Shown one piece after another: positions 36,388 to 47,346 of a stretch of DNA of 64,000 nt. The DNA is taken from assembly GCA_038049695.1 (NCBI GenBank), contig CP142454.1:14116501-14180500 (forward strand). The letters are read 5' to 3'. Under the pieces are notes generated by a model that had not been told where the DNA came from, made no database searches, and worked only from the letters and a program-made list of their open reading frames with translations. Source of the DNA: Cinnamomum chago. Lineage: Eukaryota; Streptophyta; Magnoliopsida; Laurales; Lauraceae. The first letter of the stretch is position 1. Each line of letters starts with the position of its first letter. Both the position numbers and the translations under genes were made by a program.

Positions 36388-38629
36388 GAACCCGCCACTC
36401 TCTCAATTATAGAAAAGAAGATCGGTTGGATTAAATGGACCAAACTCAATTCTCTAGAACTTGATACTGAGAAAGAAAACTCTCCAAAAAATAGAATTCT
36501 AATATGCACCATGGCAACGTGGAAAACCAATTAAAAAAAAACATAAAATTGAAAAAAAAAATCAGAACTTTGTCAATCTGAACCTGGTTAATCTAAATCT
36601 TACATACCTTTGCTGTTGTTTTGTTAATTGTTGATATGAGAATGTTCATACGCAGTACCAACGATGTGATAGAGGAAGTGAAGATAAGATAGGGAGAGAA
36701 ATGGAGAGAAAGAAAGAGGAGACAGACGAATAAGTGACTAGAGGGAGAGGAAGGAGGGAGAGGGGTGTTGCTGAGAGGATGGAGAGGAGGAATAAAAGAG
36801 TCGTGCAATGAGTCGGTTAAAAGGATAATAAAGAGTAGGTTCAAATGACTTGAGGTAAATTTTTTTTAATATGCTGACGTGGCTTAATGTGGATGGATTT
36901 AAACTCAAAAACGTATATAAACCTCAACAACCGTCATTGAGCTTTCAAGAGAAAGAGTTTGTCAGGTAATGAAGAGGCATTGGATGAGTTAAATCTCTCT
37001 CACGTCTTCAACCCATGCCCACTTTTTTCTCAAACCGTCTATTTAAAAAGCTTTCAATTACATTCCAATGTTTCTTTGCCATATCATCCACAACCATTTT
37101 CTCCTTTCCCTCTCTAATCAATACACATCAAAACCCTCTCTAGCCTCCCTCTACATCCCGCGTTTCGGAATTTCATCTTTCCCTCCTTCTCTCTCTCCTT
37201 TTCCATGGATAGATGTAGATCCAATTGAATATATCTCCATTCTCCTAGACGTTGAGTTACTGTTCAAGAGATTGGTCCACATCACTATATGGTCACTGGT
37301 TAGCAAATTTCAAGCATTTAAACATGCAAATACTGAAGGTATATTCATGAGTTACGGAGATTAAGGTATTTTTTTTTACTTTCATAATCTTTTTTTTTTT
37401 TTTACAGAATCTCAATCGGTTTAAGGATTCCTTATTTAGATTTTATAGACAGTCCATCAAATCAACATGCATTTATTTGCTCTAGGAATTAAGGATTTCT
37501 TTTTTTTTTTTTTTTGGTGATTTGGGATTTTAGATTTGGCAAATAGAAATTACCTTTTTGGGTTTTCTTAATATGGTAATTGATTGGGTTTAGGATTGAA
37601 AATTGAAAATTTGACATTATGTTTCTCTATTGTAAGTTGGTATATATATAACAATTGCATTTTGCCTGCAGGGTCTTTTGCGATGGGTACTTCTGACTAC
37701 ATGATTCTTTTAGAATTATACCATGTTATGTAAACGTAAACGGTGACTGTTGGATTGTCTTCTAAAAAAATGTATATATATATATATATATAGTGTTGGG
37801 TGTTCATTTCCATATTAATATATCTATTACTTTAATTAATTTTTTATTTGCTTGTAGGTATGAAATTTCTATTATTTGAGTCTTCGAATGTATTTGTAAC
37901 ACCTGGTCAATGACGTTGGTTTGCCGCTTTATGTGAAACTCATGTTTGAAAGTGATGAAATTTTAACATTGATAATTTATTTTCTTGTATATTGTAAAAC
38001 CTTTTTTCAAAGAACGGGAAATTCATTGAATAATTTCAATAACTTTTTTATTAATTGACAATTAATTATAACATTAATCTAAAAGTGCTATATTCAATTT
38101 GGATGAGTTAATTAAAGCACAGGATTTCATGCTAGCTGTAGTACCTTAAAAAGTAGTTGAGAAGTGCGGGACAGGTGCCAACTCATGAGTCATGATGGTG
38201 GTGCAAGGTCCCTTCATGTTAAGAGTTAGCGCAATCGACGTGCCGCCGTGTGAATGAGTTGACATGTTTTTTATGAGCTGGAGGTCTGATCCCTTAACTG
38301 AAGAAATAGTCCGCATATCCGATAATATGTGGTCTTTACGCGCCTTCGGAAAAGCCTATGACCCCACGACGGTTGGGAGTTGGGGCCCTGGATAGGAAGG
38401 AAAGTACTTCTTAGGTTTCGGCTCATGGGGAATCTAAGAAGAAGGAAACTGTTTGTTTTCAACCAGGTGCGCCGTTTGTGCAGCGAGAGACACGTCACAC
38501 GTGAGGCCGGTGGATGGAAAACCTTGTTTCAGCAGCTTCTTTTCCAATCATTTTGGTACGTGTTAAAGAAAACAAGGGCTGATTTCCTTGTTAAAAGAAG
38601 ATTTCAACTTTATTTTTTTCCTCTCTCTC

Positions 38630-39255
38630 TCTTTCTAAAATAAATTATGGGTAGGGAGGGAAGTCTTCTTGGTGCACAAAATCACTTTAAAAGCCTCCCA
38701 CTTTACAAATTTTTTGGGAGTAGAAAATGAACTCTCATATTAAAAATCTAAATAATTAGTAATATATACAGTTTTTGTCTTAAATCTCCTTTAGGATTTT
38801 AGTTAAATAAAAGATGGTGCACCATTAGATTGACACTAATTATTATTTTTTACCATGTGGGGATACCGGTTTTTCTTTTGTTATAAAAAAGGAAAAGAAA
38901 AAGGAAAATGGATGATTTATCTTGATTTTCTTTAACAGAGATTATTTTAATTTTTTTACTTTAGATCGAGGCAGGAATATATATATATATAATCCATCTC
39001 TGTTTTTTTTTCTCTCAAATAAAAATATGTAGGAAGCAAAGTCTTCTCTGCGCACAAACGCACCGAAAAATCCCTCCCCCCTCATCAAAACTCTGGAGAG
39101 TAGTAAGTAAACTCTCTTGTTAAAAAGCTAAACCATTGGCAACATACACATTTTATTCTTCAAGATCCCTTGTAGGACTTAAGTTGAATAAAAGGTGGCA
39201 CACCATTAGATTAGATTGACACTTGTTAGTATTTTTCTTTTCCCTCCTATTCAAG
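38630..39255. repeat. two diverged direct copies, ~235 bp each
   Basis: Shared order of blocks: (A/T)GGGAxGxAAGTCTTCT, a CACAAA phrase, CTCTxxTxTTAAAAAxCTAAA, TTTAGGATTT/TGTAGGACTTAAGTTxAATAAAAG, and CACCATTAGATTGACACT. Copies start near 38640 and 39025, upstream of CBF gene 1. No termini of a mobile element were defined. Confidence 0.6.
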
Positions 39256-39748
39256 TGCGATACTTTAATTTATTGACCTAGGGATTGATCCATTGACATC
39301 CATATGAAACTTTTAAGTGAGCTCTACTTAAGAGGTTCCCTAGATTTTCTCATGAGCAAGACAACCTCCTCTTTTTTTTTATTAATTTTTTTCTTTTTAT
39401 TTCTTCAATGAGTTGGCACCCAAACCAAAGGGCTAGTAGAGCACTTGACATAATGGGTAAAAAGCATGCCTACAGATTAATCTTGATCTGTAACAACAAC
39501 TCAAGGAGAGGCCGAATTTCCAGCAATCCATCATTCTTTACCCACTTAATAAACAAGTCGGATACAAGTTGAACCCAAACCCATAGACTCCTTATATCTC
39601 AATCCAACCCATGTAGACCTGGCCCACTCGAATTGCTTCACCGAACTGGTTACCACATCAAAGTACCCCACTCCCTCCTCACCTCACCTCACCTCTAGAA
39701 GAGTCAAGCCCACATGGAGCATTTCAACCTGAGAATTTCCGAATTGTT

Positions 39749-39754
39749 CACGTG
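39749..39754 (+). promoter_or_regulatory. G-box CACGTG upstream of CBF gene 1
   Basis: CACGTG about 110 bp upstream of the TATA box. G-boxes bind bHLH and bZIP factors; a role here is inferred from position only. Confidence 0.4.
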
Positions 39755-39862
39755 GGCCAAATCCAAAACCGGGTCCTCCTCGTGTTTGGTGCACCCGGCT
39801 GCAACAGCGATATGTGCACTGAAAAAGCAACTCTGACTTCGCCACCCAATGCTTTGAGCACC

Positions 39863-39870
39863 TATAAAAA
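39863..39870 (+). promoter_or_regulatory. TATA box of CBF gene 1
   Basis: TATAAAAA, 61 bp before the ATG, in CACCTATAAAAACCACG. This implies a short 5' leader of roughly 35 nt, as is usual for CBF genes. Confidence 0.7.
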
Positions 39871-39930
39871 CCACGTTCTCTGTTCTCTATCTACTTTGTA
39901 ATAATTTTATCAACTCCTCTTCTCTTATAC

Positions 39931-40602
39931 ATGGACTTGGACCTATCTTCCTCGGCCAACGAGCTCACTCCCTCTCCCTCACACTTGCAATCCAACGCTC
40001 TCTTACTCTCCCCCTCGCACGTGCAATCCTCCCCTTGCAAGCGAAAGGCCGGCCGCAAGAAGTTCCGCGAGACACGCCATCCCGTGTACCGCGGCGTGCG
40101 GAGGAGGAACAACAACAAGTGGGTATGCGAAGTCCGCGAGCCAAACAAGAAGTCGAGGATTTGGCTCGGGACGTTCCCGTCGCCGGAGATGGCCGCCAGG
40201 GCCTACGATGTGGCGGCGCTGGCTCTCCGTGGCTCGTCAGCGCCGCTCAACTTTCCTGATTCGGAGTGGCTGTTGCCACGTGCCAAGTCTTCTTCAGCAG
40301 AAGACATACAAGCTGCTGCAGCTTCCGTGACGAATGCGTTTCGTCCTGTGAGGAAGAAGAAGTCGTCGTCGTCGTCCTCGTGCGATGACGTGTCGGGAGG
40401 GCAGTGTAGTAGTAGTAGTATTAGTTCGGGAGTTTGGAGGTCGGTTGGTGGTGATTACGTTGATGAAGACGAACTGTTTAATATGCCGGGCCTGATTGCT
40501 GACATGGCAGAGGGTTTGCTCATTTCTCCACCTTTGCAGGAAGAAGACTACGATGACTGTAGAGAGAGCCACGTCGACTTGTCTCTGTGGAGTATGGACT
40601 AG
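39931..40602 (+). CDS. CBF/DREB1-type AP2/ERF transcription factor
   Basis: Intronless gene of 223 codons. Residues 53-109 form one AP2/ERF DNA-binding domain (YRGVR ... WLGTF ... [14 protein letters not shown]). With the usual DREB numbering the domain has V14 and E19, the residues linked to CRT/DRE (CCGAC) binding. The CBF-specific flank [11 protein letters not shown] precedes it (residues 41-51; canonical [16 protein letters not shown], here CKRKAGRK...), and DSEW follows (canonical DSAWR). A Ser-rich linker (about 132-165) and an acidic C-terminus with [18 protein letters not shown] and a terminal LSLWSMD (canonical LWSY) complete the CBF pattern. CBF proteins are nuclear activators of cold and drought genes. 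Assignment to the CBF/DREB1 group is strong; exact orthology is not resolved. A paralogue lies at 62442. Confidence 0.95.
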   Translation: MDLDLSSSANELTPSPSHLQSNALLLSPSHVQSSPCKRKAGRKKFRETRHPVYRGVRRRNNNKWVCEVREPNKKSRIWLGTFPSPEMAARAYDVAALALRGSSAPLNFPDSEWLLPRAKSSSAEDIQAAAASVTNAFRPVRKKKSSSSSSCDDVSGGQCSSSSISSGVWRSVGGDYVDEDELFNMPGLIADMAEGLLISPPLQEEDYDDCRESHVDLSLWSMD

Positions 40603-40989
40603 CTAATAAGATGATAGGGGATTTTTTAAATTATTCTTCCTTTTTTTTTCTTTCTTTTTTTTTTTTGTATAGAAATAATTTTAAAATATAGTTAATTTGA
40701 AAATAGTAATCATTGGAGTACATGAATATCCCATGATTTAAGACTGGTATTACTGTTGTGTTTAAATTATAGGACTCATAAATATAATGGGTTTTCATCC
40801 AATATTGTAATACGTTGATAAAAATTGGATTAGAAGACTTGGAATATTAGAGTAGTAGGATTAAAATTAAAGTCAAATTCAGAGAGCAGTTTCTAGGTCT
40901 ATCGACGCTTGATCTGTGGCCTTCAAGTGAGAACAGGTGGACGCCCACAAGTCCCAACATCTTCCAAGGAGAGAATAACAAAAGAGTAC

Positions 40990-41029
<40 letters not shown>

Positions 41030-41228
41030 ACCACCGACCAAAAAACCAAAGAGAGAAATAGAGGAGGAGAGGAGAGTCCTGCCAGAGAGAAATAGAGGAG
41101 GAGAGGAGAGTCATGCCTTGCTGTGGGCGATGACAGGGAGAGGAGAGATGATTCGGGTCGGTCTACGGGAGAAAGAGAAAGGGTCGTTATTGGAGTCAAA
41201 TGAAGAAAGTTGGTGTCGGTGACTCGGT
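40603..41228. other. 3' flank of CBF gene 1 with GA microsatellite
   Basis: AT-rich 3' UTR and flank to about 40900, a (GA)17 run at 40992-41025, and then a short direct repeat of an AGAGAAATAGAGGAGGAGAG unit (near 41053 and 41087). No gene. Confidence 0.5.
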
Positions 41229-41236
41229 GGTGAGAT

Positions 41237-41742
41237 TATAGGGTTGCCCAACCGGATATCCGGTCCGGTTTTTGGACCGGAATCCGGTTGGACCGGATTT
41301 CCGGTCCGGCTTAAATGAGAGGACTGGACCGGACCACTTATAAGTGGTCCGGTCCGGTCCAAAACGGTCCGGTCTGGACCACTTAAGTGGTCCGGACCGG
41401 TTTCATTTGTTTTTTTTTTTTTTCCTTAAGTTTTTATTTTATTTTTTCATTTTCAGCCAATTTCCTACCTCTTTTTCTAGATGTAAGAAGTTAGATTTTT
41501 TATTTCACTAGGGTATTTGACTTAGGAATTTTACATACTTAAAGTTTTGTATTAAAAAAATTAAAAAAAAAATTATTATTAATCCGGTCCGGTCCGGTCC
41601 GGACCGGTTTCTAAATGGTCTGGACCGGACCGGACCGGATTTAACCGGTTTTTCAAATCCGGTCTGGACCGGACCGGATTTGTGCGGTAAAGACCACAAA
41701 TCCGGTCCGGTCCGGTCTGCGGTCCGGTTTTGTGCAGCCCTA
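41237..41742 (+). mobile_element. CCGG-rich hAT-like non-autonomous element
   Basis: 506 bp bordered by a perfect 8-bp duplication GGTGAGAT (41229-41236 and 41743-41750), the length made by hAT transposases. The ends TATAGGGTTGCCCAACCGG and (reversed) TAGGGCTGCACAAAACCGG are imperfect terminal inverted repeats. Both halves are packed with GGTCCGG/GGACCGG words (about 41252-41400 and 41582-41728), leaving an AT-rich core. It has no real coding potential. Repeated subterminal motifs in hAT elements are transposase-binding sites; that function here is inferred. Confidence 0.8.
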
Positions 41743-42396
41743 GGTGAGATGTTGTTTTTGTCCGCTATAAGGGGTTTTCTGTCATTTCTCCTTAAAAACA
41801 ATAGCTTTGTAAAAACAAGAGCTTTTTTTTTTTTTTTTTTCAAAAAGTCTTGTATATACGCATCTATTTCTCTAATGGCATGTCTGTTTGCAATTCCTAT
41901 GTATTTTTGGTAGAACGACTCTCAAATTGCAATAGAAGATTATGAAAGAGGTGGGGTACTTTATAGAAATTTAGGAGATTTGACATATTAATTCTTCTTA
42001 AATCATTTTAGCCCGATTTCATGACTAAAAATCTATAAATGTCGCCGGAGTCGTTTGACACTGGTCCACAAATTTTTTTTTTTTCTGTCCTGAATCCCAT
42101 GATATCATAAGAGTTTAAAAATCCATGGTATCATGGGATCCAGGTCTAGATAAGAAGATTGTCTGGGCTTTTTAATGTACATGCTTTTTAACTTTTAACA
42201 TTTGGATCCTATGGTTTCATGAGTTTTTAAACTCCAATGAAATCAAGGGATTCAGAACAGAAAAGTAAAAAATATACCAAAGTCAAACGACTCTAGTGAC
42301 ATTATTTGATTTTAGGTCATGAAACTGAGAATGCGGGATTTAAGGGGGATTGATATGTCAAATCCCTTAAAATTTATTTACTAGCAAGTGTTGTAG

Positions 42397-42401
42397 GTTT
42401 G
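42397..42401. repeat. target site duplication (left) GTTTG
   Basis: GTTTG directly before the 5' LTR is repeated directly after the 3' LTR (54386-54390). Confidence 0.9.
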
Positions 42402-43099
42402 TGTGTGGGGTCATTCGGTGCTCGCAGATGTAGGTGGGGTCACTCTCCAGTCTCGGTTACCATTGGTCTCGGCACCGTTCAAGGTCAGCCGCAACGTCAT
42501 CTCGAGAGGACCGTGGGGCGAGTCTTGGTGGCTACGTCACGAGTCCCCGACCTCGGCCTCAGCCTCTTCTCGGCCTCGGCCTCGGCCTCTTTCCCAATCT
42601 CGGCCCCTGTCACTCAGCCATTAATGTGGCCATAAATGCGCTGCCATGACGGGATCGGCAAACTGACAACAGAGTGGGCGCCGGACCTAAATAAGGAGCA
42701 CGCCTTATCTAAAGTCATGTCCATAGGCCAGGGGTGCTGGTCCGATGGGACATTCCCTTTTTACCTACCCCCCTTCAGGAGGTACGAATACACGCTGATG
42801 GGACTGCCATCCCTTCATGTGGGCAGTGCCATGATGACTTTCACGACTATATATTGCATGAACGCAAACCAGGTGAGGTACGCATAATCCTCCCTTCTGA
42901 GCACTCTCTTCCTTCATTCAATTCTCGTACTGACTTGAGCGTCGGAGGACCTTCGGCTGCCCATAGCCAGGGTCTCTGACTGTTATCTTCTTCCTTTCAG
43001 GTCACCGGAGGCTCGATCCTTTCCCCTTATCTTCCCCAAAACCTCAAATCAGGAGTTTAACCCTCCATTAACTAAGTCCGTAATTTTTAGGTACTTACA
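42402..43099 (+). repeat. 5' LTR
   Basis: 698 bp, TGTGTGGGG...CTTACA. A TATATAT motif at 42848 within CGACTATATATTGCATG is a candidate core promoter. It carries one extra CTCGGC unit relative to the 3' LTR. Confidence 0.95.
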
Positions 43100-43101
43100 G
43101 T

Positions 43102-43119
43102 TGGCGCCGTCTGTAGGAA
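43102..43119 (+). other. primer binding site
   Basis: TGGCGCCGTCTGTAGGAA starts two bases after the LTR. TGGCGCCGT is complementary to the 3' end of plant tRNA-Asp (9 bases); the rest does not match, so the primer tRNA is not certain. Confidence 0.75.
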
Positions 43120-43150
43120 CAGGATCTGTGTCAATACCTCTACTGAAGCC

Positions 43151-43978
43151 ATGCCTCCAAAGACCAGACACGGTGGTGGAGGGCCTTCGAAGTCCCAAAA
43201 AGCATCGTCCTTCCCGCTACAGGAGCAACCTGCATTTCCACCATTTCCGGAACCACCCCCTGGCCTTCACTCTGCTCTGCCTCCCCCTCCGGGGCCGACC
43301 GGGCTGCCTCCCCCTCCGGGGCCGACTGGGATTCCCCCCGTCGGGCAGGAGCAATCGGGGACCTCGCGTCAGAGGAGGTCAGGGATAAAGTCGAGTGCCG
43401 CACACGTAGAGGGCATCGTCTAGTCGGCTTCTTCGTCTCGGCCCATAACCACGCGCCTCCGCCAAGATAGCCATCGTGAGACTCCTCGCCACACTGGTGA
43501 GCGGCCACACGAGGGTCCTCAGCAAAACGCCTCCACCGCGGGTCTTCGACGACGAGGCAAAACCCCCGTCGGGACGGGGTCCCGACAGTCCCACCAGCGC
43601 GTCCTCAACGGCGGCCAGTCCTTCCATCAAACCCATGGAGCTAGGGGCGACAACCCCCTGCTCAAAGAGCTCAATGCCCAGCACCAGGCCCTCCAAGATA
43701 AAGACGAGGTGATTCGTCGCCTCGAAGAACGACTCGAGATAAATGAGAGAAAGTCTCGTAGTCCACCTCCTCGGCGACAGCGGGCCCACCCGGACAACCG
43801 AGACCTGAGGCAGGTCCTCGACGGCAGAAGAAGATACCACTGTGAGGAGGAGGGCTCGAGCAGCAGTCATCTGCCCAGTGGCCTCGGGGGATCGCGGCGC
43901 GAGCCAGAACCAGAGAGACCAGATGACCGGGCGGACTTCAAAGAGTTGCTGGATCATTACGTCAAACAGGAGGTCTAG
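43151..43978 (+). pseudogene. gag: gag, N-terminal region (broken)
   Basis: The frame from the ATG at 43151 runs to 43975, interrupted by TAG at 43421 and ended by TAG at 43976. The product is Pro-rich (PPPPGPTG-type repeats), then rich in Arg and Glu with a predicted helical stretch (LKELNAQHQALQDKDEVIRRLEERLE). This is the poorly conserved leader part of Tat-type Gag. A frameshift near 44000 separates it from the capsid-like part downstream. Confidence 0.7.
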
Positions 43979-44018
43979 GCCCGCTTGGCCGAGATCGGGT
44001 TCGCCCGAGACCTAGCTG

Positions 44019-44831
44019 ATGAGCATGAAGAGGACAATCAGGGCATTTGCCCCCTTTTCGCAGGAAATCAAAATTTTTTCTCTCCTTGAGAGATTTAACG
44101 TCCCGAGGTTCGTCCTTTCTGACGGAGCCTCGGACCCAGAGGCGCATCTGCGGCATTTCACTCAGCGGATGTCGGTCTGGGGGGACGTCGGTCTTTTGAA
44201 CTGCAGGGTTTTCTCATCCAGTCTGGGAGACCTCCCCCTCCGGTGGTTCTGCGCGCTCCCCCCCGGATCGGTCTCGAGCTGGCGGCAGCTCCGGAGCTCT
44301 TTTTTTGAAAAGTTTCAGGCACACCGCGTCATCCCGAAGACGGGTAGCAATCTTATAGCGATCCAGATGAAAGACGGTGAGAGTATCACTGCCTTCGCCA
44401 GGAGATTCTGGACAATATACAGTCAGATTACCGACGCCAACGACGAGATCGCCATCATGTGCTTCAGGGAGGGCTTACTCCCAGGAAACGAACTCCGCAG
44501 AGACCTAGTCCGGAACCCTGTGGCGACGATGAAAGCACTAATGGCAAGGGTGAAGCAGTACATTGAACAGGAGGAAGACGAGGCCCATGGCACAGAGCGG
44601 TTCGGATTCCCAAAGAAGCACCAGGCCTCCACCAGGGATGGGACATTCCCCAGACCGAGGTCGGATAAGAGGAAGCCCGCCCGCTCTCTCTCAATCTCCT
44701 CGGATAACAGCAAGAGACCGAAGTTCCAGCCCCACAAGCCTGCCGGCGACTCCTACAGAGTCATCAGTGTTGTATTCAGGGAGCCCATTTACAGAATCCT
44801 GAATAAGATTAAGGCAGAACCGTACTTCTAG
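44019..44831 (+). pseudogene. gag: gag, retrotransposon gag core domain
   Basis: Codes for a block typical of the Retrotrans_gag family: PRFVLSDGASDPEAHLRHF near the start, then W-R-Q-L-x-S-x-F-F-E-K-F, then ESITAFARRFWTIYSQI. A basic Ser-rich tail follows. It is in a different frame from the upstream leader and is cut by TAG at 44829, after which the same frame resumes without loss. The Gag protein would form the virus-like particle and package the element RNA. Confidence 0.85.
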
Positions 44832-44843
44832 TGGCCGCGGCCG

Positions 44844-45779
44844 ATGATGAGCGACCCGTCCACCCGAGACCAGCAAAAGAACTGCTCCTATCACAAGCAG
44901 CACGGGCACATGACCGAAGACTGCTTTGCGCTGAAGTCTCACCTCGAGAGGCTCGTCAAAGACGGGCACCTCCAAGAGTACGTTAAGAAGGAAGAAAGGG
45001 TTAACCGAACCCAGCAACTCGTTCCGCCCAATGATGGCCCGGACGACGACGAACCAGCAGGTATCATCAACGTCATCCACCTGGCCCCCTCCCCAAGTAA
45101 AGAAAGTGTCCGAGCTCGGGCAGAGGCCAGGAGGGCTGCCCATGGCAAGCAGGTGATGTCGGCAGAGCTGGAGAGCACCCCGAAGAGGGCTAAGAGGGAG
45201 AGGCCTAAGATTTGGTTCTCAGATGAGGACCTAAGAGGAGTCCAGCTCCCCCATAATGACGCCCTCATCCTCACCCTGCGGCTCAACAATTACACTACCA
45301 AGCGCGTCCTTGTGGATCCGGGGTGCTCCTCCGAGGTCATCTACTATAACTGTTTTAAGCAGCTTGGCCTAACCGAATCCGACCTACAGGAGGCTCTTGT
45401 CCCTCTGATAGGGTTCAGCGCCAAACCTGTATATCCCAAAGGCAGGATCTCACTCGAAGTCCGGATCGGAGGCGCAACGAAGATGGCGGACTTTATGGTA
45501 GTAGACGCGCCATCCCCCTACAATGTGATCATGGGACGAAGATGGCTGCATGCCATGGAAGCCGTGCCTTCCACCTTGCATCAAAAACTCAAGTTTCCAT
45601 TAGCAACGCCTAATGGGGCGTTCGAGATTTTGATCGTGTGCGGAAATCAGCAGATGGCTCGAGAATGCCTCGTAGCCATAACACCTGGGGAGGCGGAGCC
45701 GAGACAAGTGCATATTGCCGAGCTCGAAGCCGAGCCGAGATTGAGGACGTTGGGCGGACAGCAGGGCAGAAAAGCATAG
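44844..45779 (+). pseudogene. pro: gag zinc knuckle and aspartic protease
   Basis: Same frame as the gag core, 311 codons after the stop. Near the start CSYHKQHGHMTEDC is the variant zinc knuckle of Tat-type elements. The protease domain shows VLVDPGCSSEVIYY; in this branch the usual D-T/S-G active site is replaced by D-P/G-G/S forms, so D is kept and the following residue differs. YNVIMGRRWLH is the second conserved block. The frame drifts near 45720-45780, where the pol frame takes over, so one frameshift lies there. Confidence 0.85.
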
Positions 45780-47343
45780 AGGACCTCACCGAGGTAAGGA
45801 TTAATCCTGCAGACCCCGAGCGCTACTTCATGCTAGGTAGCCAGCTCCTCGACACCGAGAGGGCTGAGCTGCTAGACTTCCTACTTCTGAATAAGGATGT
45901 CTTCGCCTGGACTCCATATTAGATGCCAGGAGTGGACCCCAAGGTCATGTGTCACAAGTTAAATGTGGATCCCGGACACAAGCCCATAGTGCAGAAGGCT
46001 CGCAGAACAGGGATCCTGCAGACAGAGGCAGTAATCGAAGAGGTGGATAAGCTCCTCGAGGCTGGGGCGATCCGCGAGGTGCACTATCCCCAGTGGCTCG
46101 CCAACACGGTGGTGGTAAATAAGAAGAACGACAAATGGAGGGTCTGCGTGGATTTCACCGACCTCAACAAAGCTTGCCCCAAGGACAGCTTCCCCCTCCC
46201 AAAGATCGATTAGATGATAGACGCCACCTCGGGACATGACAGGATGAGTTTCCTAGACGCCTACCGAGGTTACCATCAGATCCCGCTGCACGGACCTGAT
46301 GAGGAAAAAACTGCATTTATAACGCCTCGAGGCATCTACTCTTATAAGGTGATGCCCTTCGGACTGAAGAATGCCGGGGCAACGTATCAGCGGCTGGTCA
46401 CGAGAATGTTCCAGAACCAGCTCGTGAAGACGATGGAGGTCTATGTTGATGACATGGTGGTCAAGTCCAAGGAGTCGCAGAACCACCTGGCGGACCTACG
46501 CCAAACATTTGCCATCCTCCGAGAGTTCCAGCTCAAACTAAACGCTTCAAAGTGTGCGTTTGGCGTCGGTTTTGGCAAATTCCTGGGCAGCTTGGTAACC
46601 AGACAAGGGATCGAGGCTAATCCCGAACAGATTGCAGCCATCCAGTCAATCCAGCGCCCCACCTCGGCCAAGCAAGTTCAGCGACTCACAGGAATGGCTG
46701 CTGCACTCAACCGCTTCATCAGCCGAGCCTCGGACAAGTGCTGGCCATTCTTTCAGATCCTGAAGAAAAGTTCCAAGTTCCAATGGACTCCTGAATGCGA
46801 CCTGGCACTGGAAGCGCTCAAAAGGTACCTCTCCTCACCGCCCCTTTTGTCTACTCCGTCGCAAGACGATTTTCTCTATCTTTACCTTGCAGTCTCGGAC
46901 CATGCGGTGAGCTCGGTTCTGGTTCGAGAAAGCGATAAGCAGTAGTATCCCATCTATTACACTAGCAAAACCCTGCTCGACGCTGAGACCAGGTACCTGC
47001 CACTTGAAAAGCTAGCACTAGCACTGATCAGCGCTTCTCGCAAGCTCTCCCATTACTTCCAGACGCACACGGTGGTGGTCATCACGGAATTCCCACTCAA
47101 ATCCCTCTTCCGCAAGGCGGACTTTTCTGGTCGCATCTCCAAATGGGCCGTCGAACTGGGTCAGTTCGATATCCAGTATAAACCCAGAACGGCAATCAAG
47201 GCACAGGTCCTAGCAGACTTCGTCGTCGAATTCACCTCCCCTAGTTCGGCACCGACCTCGCTCGATACCGAACTGGGGGACCCCAAGAGCAATGACGAAA
47301 CTGAAACCGAGACCGAGGAAGACCAGTCGTGGGAAAAATTCCT
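45740..47343 (+). pseudogene. pol: reverse transcriptase and first RNase H domain
   Basis: One frame with three in-frame TAG codons (45920, 46211, 46943). RT blocks in order are KWRVCVDFTDLNKACPKD, FLDAYRGYHQI, TAFITPRGIYSYKVMPFGLKNA, the catalytic YVDD at 46442-46453, and LNASKCAFGV. RNase H follows (RYLPLEKLALAL, KWAVELGQFDIQYKPR). The stops at 46211 and 46943 replace positions that are Gln in related elements. The reading frame is interrupted at 47347 by the nested element. Confidence 0.9.
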
Positions 47344-47346
47344 TAA

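Larger units (their letters stand above)
36388..39862. other. intergenic and upstream region of CBF gene 1
   Basis: No gene is supported. Poly-T runs lie at 37380-37404 and 37500-37515. A CT-rich stretch at 37090-37205 precedes a 98-codon frame that resembles no known protein. Two related ~235-bp blocks (38630-38880 and 39010-39255) are described separately. Confidence 0.45.

Noticed and set aside
37068..37364. 98-codon plus-strand frame after a CT-rich stretch
   Set aside because: The CT-rich leader looks gene-like, but the product matches nothing and no exon structure was found.
40879..41199. Ser/Leu-rich minus-strand frames near 41 kb
   Set aside because: They come from the GA microsatellite and duplicated AGAGAAATAGAGGAGG unit.
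42636..42979. Frames inside the LTRs (42.6 and 54.0 kb) as genes
   Set aside because: They are identical in both LTRs because the LTRs are copies; no protein family matches.
43379..43957. 192-codon minus-strand frame over gag
   Set aside because: Shadow of the gag frame in GC-rich DNA; no domain, and gag-type sequence is in the plus frame.
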